Positions 21,851-31,644 of a stretch of 32,712 nt of DNA are shown here, piece by piece. Every line of letters starts with the position of its first letter. Position 1 is the first letter of the stretch. The notes below the pieces were generated by a model. It was not told where the DNA came from, did no database searches, and worked only from the letters and a program-made list of their open reading frames with translations. This stretch comes from Deltaproteobacteria bacterium (lineage in GTDB: Bacteria; Myxococcota_A; Polyangia; Haliangiales; Haliangiaceae), in contig JACCTC010000354.1 in the NCBI GenBank assembly GCA_013812655.1, positions 1 to 32,712 on the forward strand, written 5' to 3'. Both the position numbers and the translations under genes were made by a program.

Positions 21851-22768
21851 ATGAGCATCATCACCAAGAGCTTTCTCGCCGCCACCGTCGCCGTCTCGCT
21901 CGTCTCGTGCGTCAAGCAGGACGAGGCCCCCGCTGGACTCAAGGAGGCCTTGCCGACGGCGGAGCAGGTGCGGATCAACCTGCCCGAAGGCGCGTCGCGC
22001 ACGATCGGCCAGCTCGCGGACTACTACGTCGTCACCCGCGACGTGACGCGCACGTTCAACGGTGGCACTGCATGGGTACTCGTCCTGATCCACGCGATCG
22101 TCCAGTACCCGGTGACCTCGGTCAACGGCGACACGTACACGTGGGGACCGTGGTCGGGCGCGCTCGATCCCGCCGAGTACAAGCTCGACGTCCGCGACGT
22201 CGGCGATGGCACGTTCGAGTACCAGCTCTCGGGCAAGTCGAAGACACTCGCGAACGCGACGTTCGAGGTCGTGATCGATGGCGTCGCCGATCCGCGCCCT
22301 GGCGCGCTCAAGGGCAACGGCACGTTCCTCCTCGACTTCGATGCCGGCCGCCGCGTCAACCCGGTCGATGCCGGCGACGAGCGCGGTCAGGTCGAGGTCC
22401 GCTATGACCTCGCGGCACGCCACCTCGACCTCGGCATCGTCAGCGTCGACGCGCAAGGCAACCCGGTCTCGGCCGAGTACGCGTACGACGAGGCGCTCGA
22501 TGGCAGCGGCGAGATGTCGTTCAGCGTCGATGGCAACGCCGGCGGCGGCGCGGCGAACGAGCAGATCGAGATCATCTCGCAGTGGGCGGCGACCGGCACC
22601 GGCCGTGCGGACGCGACCGCGACCGGTGGCGACATCGGAGCGAGCCTCACGGTGAGTCTCACGGAGTGCTGGGATACCGGCTTCAAGCGCACGTACTACC
22701 AGGACTCGCAGAACTTCGCTCCCGCCGAGGGCCTGGCGACGACCTGCAGCTTCCCGTCCCCGAAGTGA
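21851..22768 (+). CDS. Unknown lipoprotein
   Basis: 305 residues. The ATG at 21851 has AGGAG 8 nt upstream. A signal peptide ends in the lipobox LVSC (Cys20). The rest is beta-rich and acidic, with strands such as TFEYQLSGKSKT, NATFEVVIDG, GNGTFLLDFDAGRRVNP, GQVEVRYDLAARHLDLGI; the order recalls a beta-barrel or sandwich of lipocalin-like type, without a recognisable family. Two late Cys (ECWDTG, TTCSFP) could form a disulfide. It starts 65 nt after the previous gene and 76 nt before the SCP2 gene, all on the plus strand. Confidence 0.82.
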   Translation: MSIITKSFLAATVAVSLVSCVKQDEAPAGLKEALPTAEQVRINLPEGASRTIGQLADYYVVTRDVTRTFNGGTAWVLVLIHAIVQYPVTSVNGDTYTWGPWSGALDPAEYKLDVRDVGDGTFEYQLSGKSKTLANATFEVVIDGVADPRPGALKGNGTFLLDFDAGRRVNPVDAGDERGQVEVRYDLAARHLDLGIVSVDAQGNPVSAEYAYDEALDGSGEMSFSVDGNAGGGAANEQIEIISQWAATGTGRADATATGGDIGASLTVSLTECWDTGFKRTYYQDSQNFAPAEGLATTCSFPSPK

Positions 22769-22844
22769 TGCGCACTTTCGGTCCGCAGTCAGCGTTGACT
22801 GTCGAAGTTGCTCCGCGCTAACACCACCGGCGGAGGAAACCCAC

Positions 22845-23195
22845 ATGAGCATGCCCAAGGACGCCCAGGATCTGTTCGACAACCTGGTGCCGCAAGGTCT
22901 CGCGCAGTACCCCGACAAGGCGCGCGAGCTGAATGCAATCTACTGCTTCAAGGTCTCGGGCGACGGCGGCGGCGAGTGGACCGTCGACTGCACCGCGAAC
23001 CCGCCCAGCTGCACCAAGGGCGATAGCGGCAAGGCGCAGTGCACGGTCGAAGTCTCGAACGAGGACTTTAAGACCATGCTCTCGGATCCGAACGCCGGCA
23101 TGCAGCTGTACTTCCAGGGCAAGCTGCGCGTCTCGGGCGATCCGATGCTCGCGATGAAGCTGCAGCAGCTGTTCGAGATCGCTCGACCGAAATGA
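22845..23195 (+). CDS. SCP2 sterol/lipid-binding domain protein
   Basis: 116 residues that are one SCP2 domain: an N-terminal helical start, the strand phrase [56 protein letters not shown]. Such domains bind fatty acyl chains, acyl-CoA or sterols in a hydrophobic tunnel. GGAGG 8 nt before the ATG gives a clear start. There is no signal peptide, so it should be cytoplasmic. It lies 43 nt before a CaiB/BaiF enzyme of the alpha-methylacyl-CoA racemase type, which suggests a shared role with branched or sterol-side-chain acyl-CoA. Three Cys sit close together ([12 protein letters not shown]...QCTV). Confidence 0.9.
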   Translation: MSMPKDAQDLFDNLVPQGLAQYPDKARELNAIYCFKVSGDGGGEWTVDCTANPPSCTKGDSGKAQCTVEVSNEDFKTMLSDPNAGMQLYFQGKLRVSGDPMLAMKLQQLFEIARPK

Positions 23196-23238
23196 GCTGA
23201 TCGAGGCGCTGGCTTCGTATCGCAGGCATGATGAGCGG

Positions 23239-24408
23239 ATGGTGACTTCCCCGCTCGCCGACGCGCTGCGTGGCATTCGCGTCCTCGATCTCTCGAGGTT
23301 GCTGCCCGGTCCCTTCCTGACGATGATCCTCGCCGACATGGGCGCGGACGTCGTCAAGATCGAGGATCCCCGCGTCGGTGACTACCTGCGCGCGCTGCCC
23401 CCGAGCAAGGGCGGGATGGCAGGACGTTTCCTCGCGGTCAATCGCGGCAAGCGCTCGGCGGCGCTCGATCTCAAGGACCCGGTCGCGCGCGATGCGTTCC
23501 TCGCGATGGTCGAACGCGCCGACGTTGTCGTCGAGAGCTTCCGACCCGGCGTGATGGACAAGCTCGGCGTCGGGTATGCGACGCTGGCCGCGCGGAACCC
23601 GAAGATCGTCGTGTGCTCGATCAGCGGCTACGGCCAGACCGGGCCGTACGCGCATCGCGCGGGCCACGACCTCGACTACATCGGCCTCGCCGGCGTGCTC
23701 GCGATGGGTGGCACCGCGGGCGGCGCACCCGGGATGCCGGGCGTCCAGATCGCCGACCTCGCCGGCGGTGCGCTGTGGAGCGCGACCGCGATCCTCGGGG
23801 CGCTTGTCGGCCGCGAGCGATCCGGCAAGGGCGCGCACCTCGACATCTCGATGACCGAAGGCGCGCTCGCACTGCTCGCCGCAGAGCTCGGCAACCAGGA
23901 TTGCGGCGCGAAGCCGACACGCGGTGCAGAGTCGCTGAACGGCGGGCTCGCTTGTTACGGCGTGTATCGCACCGCCGACGATCGTTACCTCGCGGTCGGC
24001 GCGCTCGAGCCGAAGTTCTGGATCGCGCTGAATACCGCGATCGGGCGGCCTCCCAACGTCGGCGAGATCGTCGGGCGACCCGATCAGCAAGCGACGACGC
24101 GCGCCGAGCTCGCGGCGATCTTCGCGACCAGGACGGCCGCCGAGTGGGACGCGGCGCTCGCGCAGCACGACTGCTGCGTCGAGATCATGCTCGAGCTCGA
24201 CGAGCTCGCAAGCCATCCGCTCCACCGCGCGCGCGAGGTGTTCTTCTCGATCGACGGCGGCCCCGGCGTCGGCACGATCCAGCAGGTCCGCACGCCGGTC
24301 GGCCGACCCACGAGCCCGCGGCCGCCGCCCCGGCTCGGCGAGCACACCCGCGAGGTGCTGGCAGAGTACGGCATCGCGGAGGCCCAGCTCGCCACGCTCG
24401 CGAAGTAG
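23239..24408 (+). CDS. CaiB/BaiF family CoA-transferase or alpha-methylacyl-CoA racemase
   Basis: 389 residues, close to the usual 360-410. Opening [33 protein letters not shown] is the family hallmark, followed by [31 protein letters not shown] and [27 protein letters not shown]. The GHDLDY segment corresponds to the region that holds the active-site Asp in racemases of this family (AMACR/MCR). The presence of GQTGP...AGHD with a racemase-like length makes a 2-methylacyl-CoA racemase more likely than formyl-CoA transferase, but the choice is an inference. Cytoplasmic dimer. The SCP2 gene upstream supports a role in branched or sterol-derived acyl-CoA metabolism. Confidence 0.9.
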   Translation: MVTSPLADALRGIRVLDLSRLLPGPFLTMILADMGADVVKIEDPRVGDYLRALPPSKGGMAGRFLAVNRGKRSAALDLKDPVARDAFLAMVERADVVVESFRPGVMDKLGVGYATLAARNPKIVVCSISGYGQTGPYAHRAGHDLDYIGLAGVLAMGGTAGGAPGMPGVQIADLAGGALWSATAILGALVGRERSGKGAHLDISMTEGALALLAAELGNQDCGAKPTRGAESLNGGLACYGVYRTADDRYLAVGALEPKFWIALNTAIGRPPNVGEIVGRPDQQATTRAELAAIFATRTAAEWDAALAQHDCCVEIMLELDELASHPLHRAREVFFSIDGGPGVGTIQQVRTPVGRPTSPRPPPRLGEHTREVLAEYGIAEAQLATLAK

Positions 24409-24426
24409 CCCTGAGCGCCGAGGGGA

Positions 24427-24457
24427 GCCGCGCGGTCTGGCGACGCGACCGCGCGGC
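24427..24457. other. Perfect 11-bp hairpin after the CaiB/BaiF gene
   Basis: GCCGCGCGGTC (24427-24437) pairs with GACCGCGCGGC (24447-24457) over a 9-nt loop. On the plus strand it is followed by AAAAAA rather than T, so it does not fit a standard intrinsic terminator. It may still slow polymerase or protect the upstream transcript end. Confidence 0.5.
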
Positions 24458-24470
24458 GCGAAAAAAGACA

Positions 24471-24486
24471 AACCAACCAACCAACC
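24471..24486 (+). repeat. (AACC)4 tetranucleotide microsatellite
   Basis: Four uninterrupted AACC units lie 36 nt before the ATG of the EF-hand lipoprotein, in the expected 5' leader. Simple repeats in such a place can change length by slippage and alter promoter or leader spacing. Four units is short. Confidence 0.8.
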
Positions 24487-24521
24487 GACCCAGTGGCCCG
24501 ACCATTGCAGAACCACCTGCC

Positions 24522-25361
24522 ATGACTCGGTTTAATGCCAACTTCCGTTCGAATCCGTCGACTTCCGGACGCTGGTGTCGCGCTGGCTGCCCGATCGTCA
24601 TCGCCGGCCTGCTCGCGGTGTCCGGATGCACCGACGAACCGGAACCACTCGATCCCGCGACCTGCGATGCGGCGACGACCTACCGCGTGGCGAGCGTGCT
24701 GATGCCCCACATCGGTGCCGAGGCTCGCGCGACCGGCCTCGATCTGAATGGTGACGAGATGGTCGATAACCAGGTGGGCATGATCTCCAGCACGCTGCAC
24801 GGTCAGGTCGGGCCGCTCCTCGATCTGTCGCGAACGGCGAGCGCGCGGTTTGCGAGCGACATCACCTGGACGATCGCAGTACAGCACTGTCCCGATGCTG
24901 GCGCCGTGGTCTCGCTGACCTCGAGCACCGGATCGGTCTCGCAGCTGATCGGCCGGATGCGCGACGGCGTGATCGTCGCGACCGGGTACGAGGGCGAGCT
25001 GCCGGTCTCGACACTGTTCGATGCGGGCGGCACGTTCGTCGATCCCGGCTGGGTGGCGGCCGCGCGCGCCAAGATCGAGCTGCGCGAGCTCGACGCGAAC
25101 CGCATCGAGGGCAAGGTCACGATGGCGCTCGACTCCGAGGCGACGCTCGAGGCGCTCGCGCGGCCGCTGACACCATTCTTCAACGCTCATCCCGAGGAGC
25201 TGGCGTTCTTCATCGACTACTTCGACGACGACGAGGACGGTCAGCTCACCGTCGAGGAGATCACGGCGAGCAACCTCGCGCAGTCGTTGACCGCGCCGGA
25301 CCTCGATCTCCCGAGCGGCCCGGCACTGTCGTTCGGCATCGGGTTCGCGGCGACCCGCTAG
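24522..25361 (+). CDS. EF-hand lipoprotein
   Basis: About 279 residues from the ATG at 24522. A basic N-terminal tail of about 20 residues precedes a hydrophobic stretch ending in the lipobox SGC (Cys36). One canonical EF-hand loop is visible near the C-terminus, DDDEDGQLTVEE (Asp 1, 3, 5, Gly 6, Glu 12), and a dockerin-like DLNGDEMVD lies near residue 68. The middle is beta-rich and unrecognised. Predicted calcium-binding, envelope-anchored. The unusual long basic N-region means that an internal start cannot be excluded, though no better Met precedes the helix. Its stop codon overlaps that of the convergent superoxide dismutase gene. Confidence 0.8.
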   Translation: MTRFNANFRSNPSTSGRWCRAGCPIVIAGLLAVSGCTDEPEPLDPATCDAATTYRVASVLMPHIGAEARATGLDLNGDEMVDNQVGMISSTLHGQVGPLLDLSRTASARFASDITWTIAVQHCPDAGAVVSLTSSTGSVSQLIGRMRDGVIVATGYEGELPVSTLFDAGGTFVDPGWVAAARAKIELRELDANRIEGKVTMALDSEATLEALARPLTPFFNAHPEELAFFIDYFDDDEDGQLTVEEITASNLAQSLTAPDLDLPSGPALSFGIGFAATR

Positions 25362-26092
25362 CCGCGCAGCGCCTGCTGCGCCTTGTCGGAGCGCGCGAGC
25401 CGGCGCTCGACCTCGGACCACCGCACGTTCTGGAAGAACGCGTCGATGTACTTCGCGTGGCCGGCGCCGTAGTCGATCGCGTACGCGTGCTCGTACATGT
25501 CAAGCACGAGCAGCGGCTGGCCGAACGCGAGCGCCTGGCTGTGGCCGCCCGAGCCATAGATCCGGAGATCGCCGGTGGCGTAGTTCGCGTCGAGGATCAC
25601 CCAGCCGCTACCGCCGCCGAGCGACATCGCGGTCGCGCGAAACAGCTCCTCCCAGCGTGCGGTCGAGCCGAACTGCGTCGCGAGCCGCTTGTCGATCGCG
25701 CCGGTCAGCTTGCCGTCGCCGCCGAGGTTTCCGAAGTAACACTCGTGCAGGATCTTCGAGTTCGTGAATGTCAGCTCGCGCTCGCGCAGCGCGGCGACCT
25801 GGAACCCCGGCGTGTCCTTGTCGATCTTCGCGAGCTCGAGCTCGACCTTGTTGAGGTTCTTGACGGCGCCCGTGTAGTTGTTCGCGTGGTGCGACGTCAG
25901 CATCGCCGCCGACAGCCCCTTGAGGGCCTCGGGCTTGAACGGCAGCTCGACGAGCTTGTGCTCGCCCGGCTTGATCGGCGCCGGTGCCGCAGCTGCCTTC
26001 GGCTTCGGCGCCGCGAGCACGGATGACGCGGAGGACGAGGCGAGCGCGACGCCGGCGACGCCGCCTGCGATGAAATCCCGACGTGTGGTCAT
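25358..26092 (-). CDS. Fe/Mn superoxide dismutase family protein with Tat signal
   Basis: 244 residues. Opens with a twin-arginine signal (TTRRDFIAGG, then an Ala/Ser-rich helix ending near VLAAP), so it is folded before export to the periplasm. The dismutase domain (about 45-240) keeps the four metal ligands by alignment in mind: His68 (SHHANNY), His116 (ILHECYFGNLGG), Asp198 and His202 (LDMYEHAY). Second-shell residues differ: where classical enzymes have His30 and Tyr34 this one has Asn72 and Ala76, and the Trp of DVWEHAY is Tyr. Activity or metal preference may be altered. It follows the Cache-type kinase by 18 nt on the same strand and probably shares its transcript. Confidence 0.88.
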   Translation of the reverse strand: MTTRRDFIAGGVAGVALASSSASSVLAAPKPKAAAAPAPIKPGEHKLVELPFKPEALKGLSAAMLTSHHANNYTGAVKNLNKVELELAKIDKDTPGFQVAALRERELTFTNSKILHECYFGNLGGDGKLTGAIDKRLATQFGSTARWEELFRATAMSLGGGSGWVILDANYATGDLRIYGSGGHSQALAFGQPLLVLDMYEHAYAIDYGAGHAKYIDAFFQNVRWSEVERRLARSDKAQQALRG

Positions 26093-26110
26093 CCGCGGAG
26101 TATGGCGCGA

Positions 26111-28234
<2,124 letters not shown>

Positions 28235-28242
28235 CGCCCGGC

Positions 28243-28250
28243 ATTGTATA
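28243..28250 (-). promoter_or_regulatory. Candidate -10 box (TATACAAT) for the Cache-type kinase
   Basis: Read on the minus strand this is TATACAAT, one mismatch from TATAAT in its TACAAT core (28248-28243). Transcription would begin about 28236-28234, at or within 2 nt of the GTG start codon, implying a leaderless mRNA. No convincing -35 element stands 17 nt further upstream, so confidence is low. Confidence 0.3.
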
Positions 28251-28305
28251 CGCGTGCGCGAAGACCACGCTGCACCGTCGGGGACGCGCATGCGACAATC
28301 GACGG

Positions 28306-29199
28306 GTGACCTTCGACCCGGTACCGCAGCTCGTCGCCGCGAGCGGGCTCCCCGCGGGCTCGCCCGATGCCGCAGTGGCCGCGTGGACCGGCTTCGTCGT
28401 GACCGCCCGCACGAGCTGGCCCGGCGTCGTGTTCGACGAAGCAGCGCTCGCGCTCTTTGTCGGCCCGCGCCTCGCCGGGGACGATGTCGCCGCCGCGCTC
28501 GCCGCCGCACCCGCCGCCGACCTCGCGCTCGCCGCCGCATGCGCCGCGCAGGAGCCGACCGCACACGCCGCCTTCGACAGCGTGCTGACCGAGGTCGATG
28601 CCGCCGGGCACACGACCGGTGCGACCAAGGATCTCGTCGCCGAGGTCAAGCAGCTGCTGCGCATCCAGCTCCTCGTGAAGAAGGGCGACCAGCCCGCGGG
28701 CATCACGTCCTATCGCGGCAAGGGTCCGCTGCGCGGCTGGCTACGGATCACCGCGACGCGCGAGCTGATCCGCCACAAGAAGAAGCAGGCGCGCGACATG
28801 CCGAAGGACGCCGACGCGTCCGCCCTCGAACGTTCGCTCGAGAAGGCGATCGGCAGCGGCGGCGGCGATCCGCTCCTCGAGCAGCTCAAGAGCGAGTACC
28901 GCAGCGAGTTCGCCGCGGCGCTGCGCGACGCGATCGCCGACCTCACCGCCGAGGACCGCACGCTGCTGCAGCAGCAGATCGTCGACGGCCTCTCGATCGA
29001 CGAGCTCGGCGCCGCCTACGGCGTGCATCGCGCCACCGCCGCTCGCTGGTACAACCGCGCGCGCGCCGCGCTCGTCAGCGCGACCCATCGCCGGCTCGCC
29101 GAGCGACTCGCCCTGCCCGTCGATCAGATCGAGAGCGTGATCCGTCTCGTCCAGAGCCGGCTCGATGCGAGCGTGATCCGCTACCTCCGCGAGAGCTGA
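28306..29199 (+). CDS. Sigma-70 family RNA polymerase sigma factor, Myxococcales 'gmx1' type
   Basis: About 297 residues from a GTG at 28306. The C-terminal half carries region 4: LTAEDRTLLQQQIVDGLSIDELGAAYGVHRATAARWYNRARAAL, a clear helix-turn-helix with the STAARW-type recognition turn (about 213-256). A region 2-like part (about 65-160) ends in LRGWLRITATRELIRHKKK, the DNA-contacting W-xx-TA pattern. The first 60 residues are Ala-rich and unusual. Length and this pattern fit the Myxococcales family TIGR03001 rather than a standard ECF sigma factor. It is divergent from a kinase that bears an anti-sigma-type zinc finger, a likely regulatory partner. 71 nt separate the two start codons. Confidence 0.85.
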   Translation: MTFDPVPQLVAASGLPAGSPDAAVAAWTGFVVTARTSWPGVVFDEAALALFVGPRLAGDDVAAALAAAPAADLALAAACAAQEPTAHAAFDSVLTEVDAAGHTTGATKDLVAEVKQLLRIQLLVKKGDQPAGITSYRGKGPLRGWLRITATRELIRHKKKQARDMPKDADASALERSLEKAIGSGGGDPLLEQLKSEYRSEFAAALRDAIADLTAEDRTLLQQQIVDGLSIDELGAAYGVHRATAARWYNRARAALVSATHRRLAERLALPVDQIESVIRLVQSRLDASVIRYLRES

Positions 29200-29255
29200 T
29201 CGTCGACTCGCGCGCGCCGAGGACTGGTGCCCAGCGACGGCGGTAGGATGTTCGG

Positions 29256-29786
29256 GTGGTGACCATCGTGTTCGAGACCCACGCCACCAGCGAGGACAAC
29301 GAGGCGAAGCTCGCGTCCGGCTGGGCCGACGTTCCGCTGTCGCCCACCGGCGAGCGACAGGCGCGCGAGCTCGGGGAGCGCTACAACCAGCGCGCGTTCG
29401 ACGCGATCTACTGCTCCGATCTGCAGCGATCGTATCGAACCGCGGAGCTCGCGTTTGGCGACGCCTACCCGGTCGTGCGTGACCGGCGCCTGCGCGAATG
29501 CAACTACGGCGAGCTGAACCGTGCGCCCGTCTCGGAGGTCGAGGCCCTGAGGGTCTCGGCGATCGCCACGCCGTTTCCGGATGGCGAGAGCTACGAGGAC
29601 AGCTCGCGGCGACTGCTTGCTCTTTTGGGCGAGCTGGCGGCGACGAGAGCCGGGCAGACCGTGATGATCATCGGACATCGCGCGACCCAGTACGGGCTCG
29701 ACCGCTGGATCCGCGGTGTTTCACTGCAGGAGGCCATCAGGACACCGTGGCGCTGGCAGCCGGGATGGACCTACGAGCTCGCGTAG
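29256..29786 (+). CDS. Histidine phosphatase superfamily protein with variant THA motif
   Basis: 176 residues. The phosphoglycerate-mutase-like fold is clear: DxPLSPTGERQARELGERY, YCSDLQRSYRTAELAF (Arg58), LRECNYGELN (Glu81) and the second catalytic His in MIIGHRATQYGLD (His141). The normal RHG start motif reads FETHATSEDNE, so catalytic His9 stays but the phosphate-binding Arg is Thr and the Gly is Ala. This variant type seems to occur in other bacteria, so it may be a functional subfamily with another substrate. The start is GTG, with AGGA about 9 nt upstream; a second GTG one codon on is possible. Cytoplasmic. Confidence 0.85.
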   Translation: MVTIVFETHATSEDNEAKLASGWADVPLSPTGERQARELGERYNQRAFDAIYCSDLQRSYRTAELAFGDAYPVVRDRRLRECNYGELNRAPVSEVEALRVSAIATPFPDGESYEDSSRRLLALLGELAATRAGQTVMIIGHRATQYGLDRWIRGVSLQEAIRTPWRWQPGWTYELA

Positions 29787-29828
29787 CTGCCGTCCAAGAA
29801 CTCGATCGCCGTGCCGACGCCGCCGCCA

Positions 29829-29935
29829 CGAACTGGCGAGCCTTGGACTCGCCCTTCTTGAACGATCCGAGATCGAACTTGCGAGGCGGCGACTTGCGAG
29901 AACACGTTGTGCAGGAACGGATCGCGGTTCGGGAA
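29829..29935 (-). pseudogene. Frameshifted fragment of a cupredoxin gene (direct-repeat copy A)
   Basis: This 107-nt piece matches 32416-32520 at about 103 positions, with two single-base insertions and two substitutions, in the same orientation. In minus-strand reading it starts FPNRDPFLHNVFSQ, exactly as in the intact gene, and then an extra base (near 29894) throws it out of frame. It keeps the copper-ligand His segment but not the later Cys-His-Met site. It is fused directly to a sigma-factor fragment. Confidence 0.85.
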
Positions 29936-30082
29936 GGCCGTCATGAACGTCGCCTGCACCAGATCCTCGACGACATCCGGGTCGCTGCTCCGCATCCGCG
30001 CGACGAACCGGTGCACGGCCTCGACATGGCGCGAAGAGGAGTGCTCGCGCCGCCTGGTCTGCGGTCGCGCACTTTCGCGCAC
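29936..30082 (-). pseudogene. Sigma-factor region 2 fragment
   Basis: In minus-strand reading from about 30082 it encodes EAVHRFVARMRSSDPDVVEDLVQATFMTAF, the region 2 helix pattern of ECF-type sigma factors (compare EDLVQETFxxAF). The frame then runs straight into the cupredoxin fragment at the shared Phe-Pro. Regions 2.3-4 are missing, so it cannot work as a sigma factor. The upstream start is only a GTG with no ribosome site. Confidence 0.7.
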
Positions 30083-30226
30083 GGCATCCCCACGGTGGCG
30101 TCGGTCAGTGCAGCATGCGCATCAGGGCGAGATGGCAGGAGTCCGGATTCCGCGCGCCGTTCTGGATCGAGCGCGGCTTCGCACGCGAGCTCACGCTGCG
30201 CTCAAGGCACGTGATCGACCAGGTCA

Positions 30227-30766
30227 TCAGTAATCGCAGCCCTCGAAGCCCGGGCACTCGGCGCAGCTTTCGATCAGGTCCTGCTCGACGGAGAACGTCG
30301 CCGTCATCCGATAGACCGGGCCGGTTCCGATCTCGACGTCCAACGCACCGTCGATGTCGATCGCACAGCTCGCGGTGCTGCCGGATCCCTCGCATCGCTT
30401 CGCCGAGCGGGGCTGCAGATCCACGTGCCCGGTCGCCGGTTCGCGGAACACCACTTTGCTTCCCTCGTACGAGACCACCTCGGCGTTGGACGCGTCGAGC
30501 GCGGTGCGCCCCTCCACGAGCATCCGGAGTCTGATCCGCAGCGTGAACTGCTGCTGAGCGAGCTCGACCGTGACGTCGTGGTGGATCAGCTCCGAATCGC
30601 CGAAGACATACGTGCTGGCATGCGCGGCGATGACCGGCACGGCGACGCCATCGGCGCTCCACGTCGCATCGAGCGCGACCGCATTGTCGCGGGTCCAGCG
30701 GCACCGCTCGTCGCAGGCGGCCAGGAGCGCGAGCACGAGCGCGAGCACGAGCGTGATGTTCCGCAT
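30227..30766 (-). CDS. Unknown lipoprotein
   Basis: About 179 residues from the ATG at 30766 (a TTG directly before it is an alternative). The signal peptide is almost pure Leu/Val/Ala and is encoded by short GAGCACGAGCGC-type DNA repeats; it ends in the lipobox LLAAC (Cys18). The mature part is beta-rich with several Cys (CDERCRW, KRCEGSGSTASC, ESCAECPGFEGC), so disulfides are likely. No family recognised. It sits alone inside the scarred segment and looks intact. Confidence 0.75.
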   Translation of the reverse strand: MRNITLVLALVLALLAACDERCRWTRDNAVALDATWSADGVAVPVIAAHASTYVFGDSELIHHDVTVELAQQQFTLRIRLRMLVEGRTALDASNAEVVSYEGSKVVFREPATGHVDLQPRSAKRCEGSGSTASCAIDIDGALDVEIGTGPVYRMTATFSVEQDLIESCAECPGFEGCDY

Positions 30767-31021
30767 CAACCGCGAGCATTACACAACCGGCGCGGCGAGC
30801 TCGGCACCACGTCGGCAAGCCTCGGCACGACCCTGCGAAACATGCGTGTCCCCACGCGCGGACGCGCTGTCGGCCTCGTCGACGGGCTCCGTCATCGTGC
30901 CGTCATGGAGTCCGAGAGCTTCGATGCCAAGCTCGGGCGCGCTCAGATGAGGACAGTTGGCGCACGTGTCGACCACGGGAGAGCTCGTCCCGCGGCGGCG
31001 AGCGCATCCTGCGTGACCTGA

Positions 31022-31159
31022 ATGACCAGCGCGAAGCTGACAAGATGTCTGGCCGAGACGTTCAAGATCCACCCGCTGACGATCGAGGACATCTGGGGCG
31101 CGCAGACGGCGCCGAAGATCGACGACTTCCCGGGCTATCTGTATTTATTCGCCGTCGGT
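31022..31159 (+). pseudogene. Remnant of a CorA-type Mg transporter N-terminal domain
   Basis: Plus-strand reading gives LAETFKIHPLTIEDIWGAQTAPKIDDFPGYLYLFAVG, which carries the CorA signature HPLxxEDI...QxPKxDD...YLxL. After about residue 46 the similarity stops and the frame runs on as unrelated sequence into the parE region. The stalk helix and the GMN membrane part are absent, so this is a decayed piece. A stop codon stands directly before the ATG. Confidence 0.7.
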
Positions 31160-31284
31160 GCCGCGGGTACCATCGCCGGTTCCGTCGGTGACCCACGACG
31201 TGCGACCGGATGGATCGGGTCGGAAGTGGTACTCGACGCGGCCATCAGGGCGCGCGGTTCGGCGCTCCGCAAGGAATCCGATCA

Positions 31285-31632
31285 TCAGGCGTCGTCATCT
31301 TCGAAATGTCGAGGCGCATCCATCCGTTCGTGGAGGACGCGCACGACTTCGATCCATCCGAGCCGAACGACTCGGTAGTACACGACGTGCACGGGTGCCC
31401 TGACGTCCCCGACACCCTGGGCGCAACGGACGTGAAGACTTCGGATTCCAGCCCGAAGTTCTGCTCTGGCACGCGAAGCAGGTAGCTCGGGTTCGGCTGC
31501 CGCCCTTCGGATCGCCTTCGTGAGCAACGCCCGATAGCGCGTCATAGCGGCAACGCCCCAGCGTTCCAGGCTCGTCTCGAAGATGCGCGAGAGATCGCCT
31601 TTCGCCTGCGCGGAGATGCGGTAGCGCGCCAT
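31285..31632 (-). CDS. parE: ParE/RelE-family toxin
   Basis: 115 residues. Opens YRISAQAKGDLSRIFETSLERWG, the usual helical start of ParE-type toxins, and ends with IRSLHV...VHVVYYRV...IEVVRVLHERMD, the typical beta-sheet core with the VLHxRMD end. ParE toxins block DNA gyrase; family members vary in target. It is 12 nt behind the antitoxin gene on the same strand, the standard order. The C-terminal acidic FEDDDA tail is normal. It overlaps the decayed end of the CorA remnant frame on the other strand. Confidence 0.88.
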   Translation of the reverse strand: MARYRISAQAKGDLSRIFETSLERWGVAAMTRYRALLTKAIRRAAAEPELPASRARAELRAGIRSLHVRCAQGVGDVRAPVHVVYYRVVRLGWIEVVRVLHERMDAPRHFEDDDA

Positions 31633-31644
31633 CGTAGGGCTCGA

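Larger units (their letters stand above)
29787..30226. other. 440-nt stretch without an intact gene
   Basis: The stretch between the histidine phosphatase and the next lipoprotein holds two joined gene fragments on the minus strand (29829-30082, described separately). Outside those, 29787-29828 and 30083-30226 show no coding potential that I can support. Confidence 0.7.

Noticed and set aside
24427-24466. Intrinsic terminator after the CaiB/BaiF gene
   Set aside because: The stem is perfect but is followed by A6, not T, on the transcribed plus strand.
30779-31072. Minus-strand frame of 97 residues containing DTCANCPHLS
   Set aside because: Composition is partly protein-like, but third-position GC is lower than in real neighbours, no ribosome site is seen and no family is recognised. 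It could be another decayed fragment.
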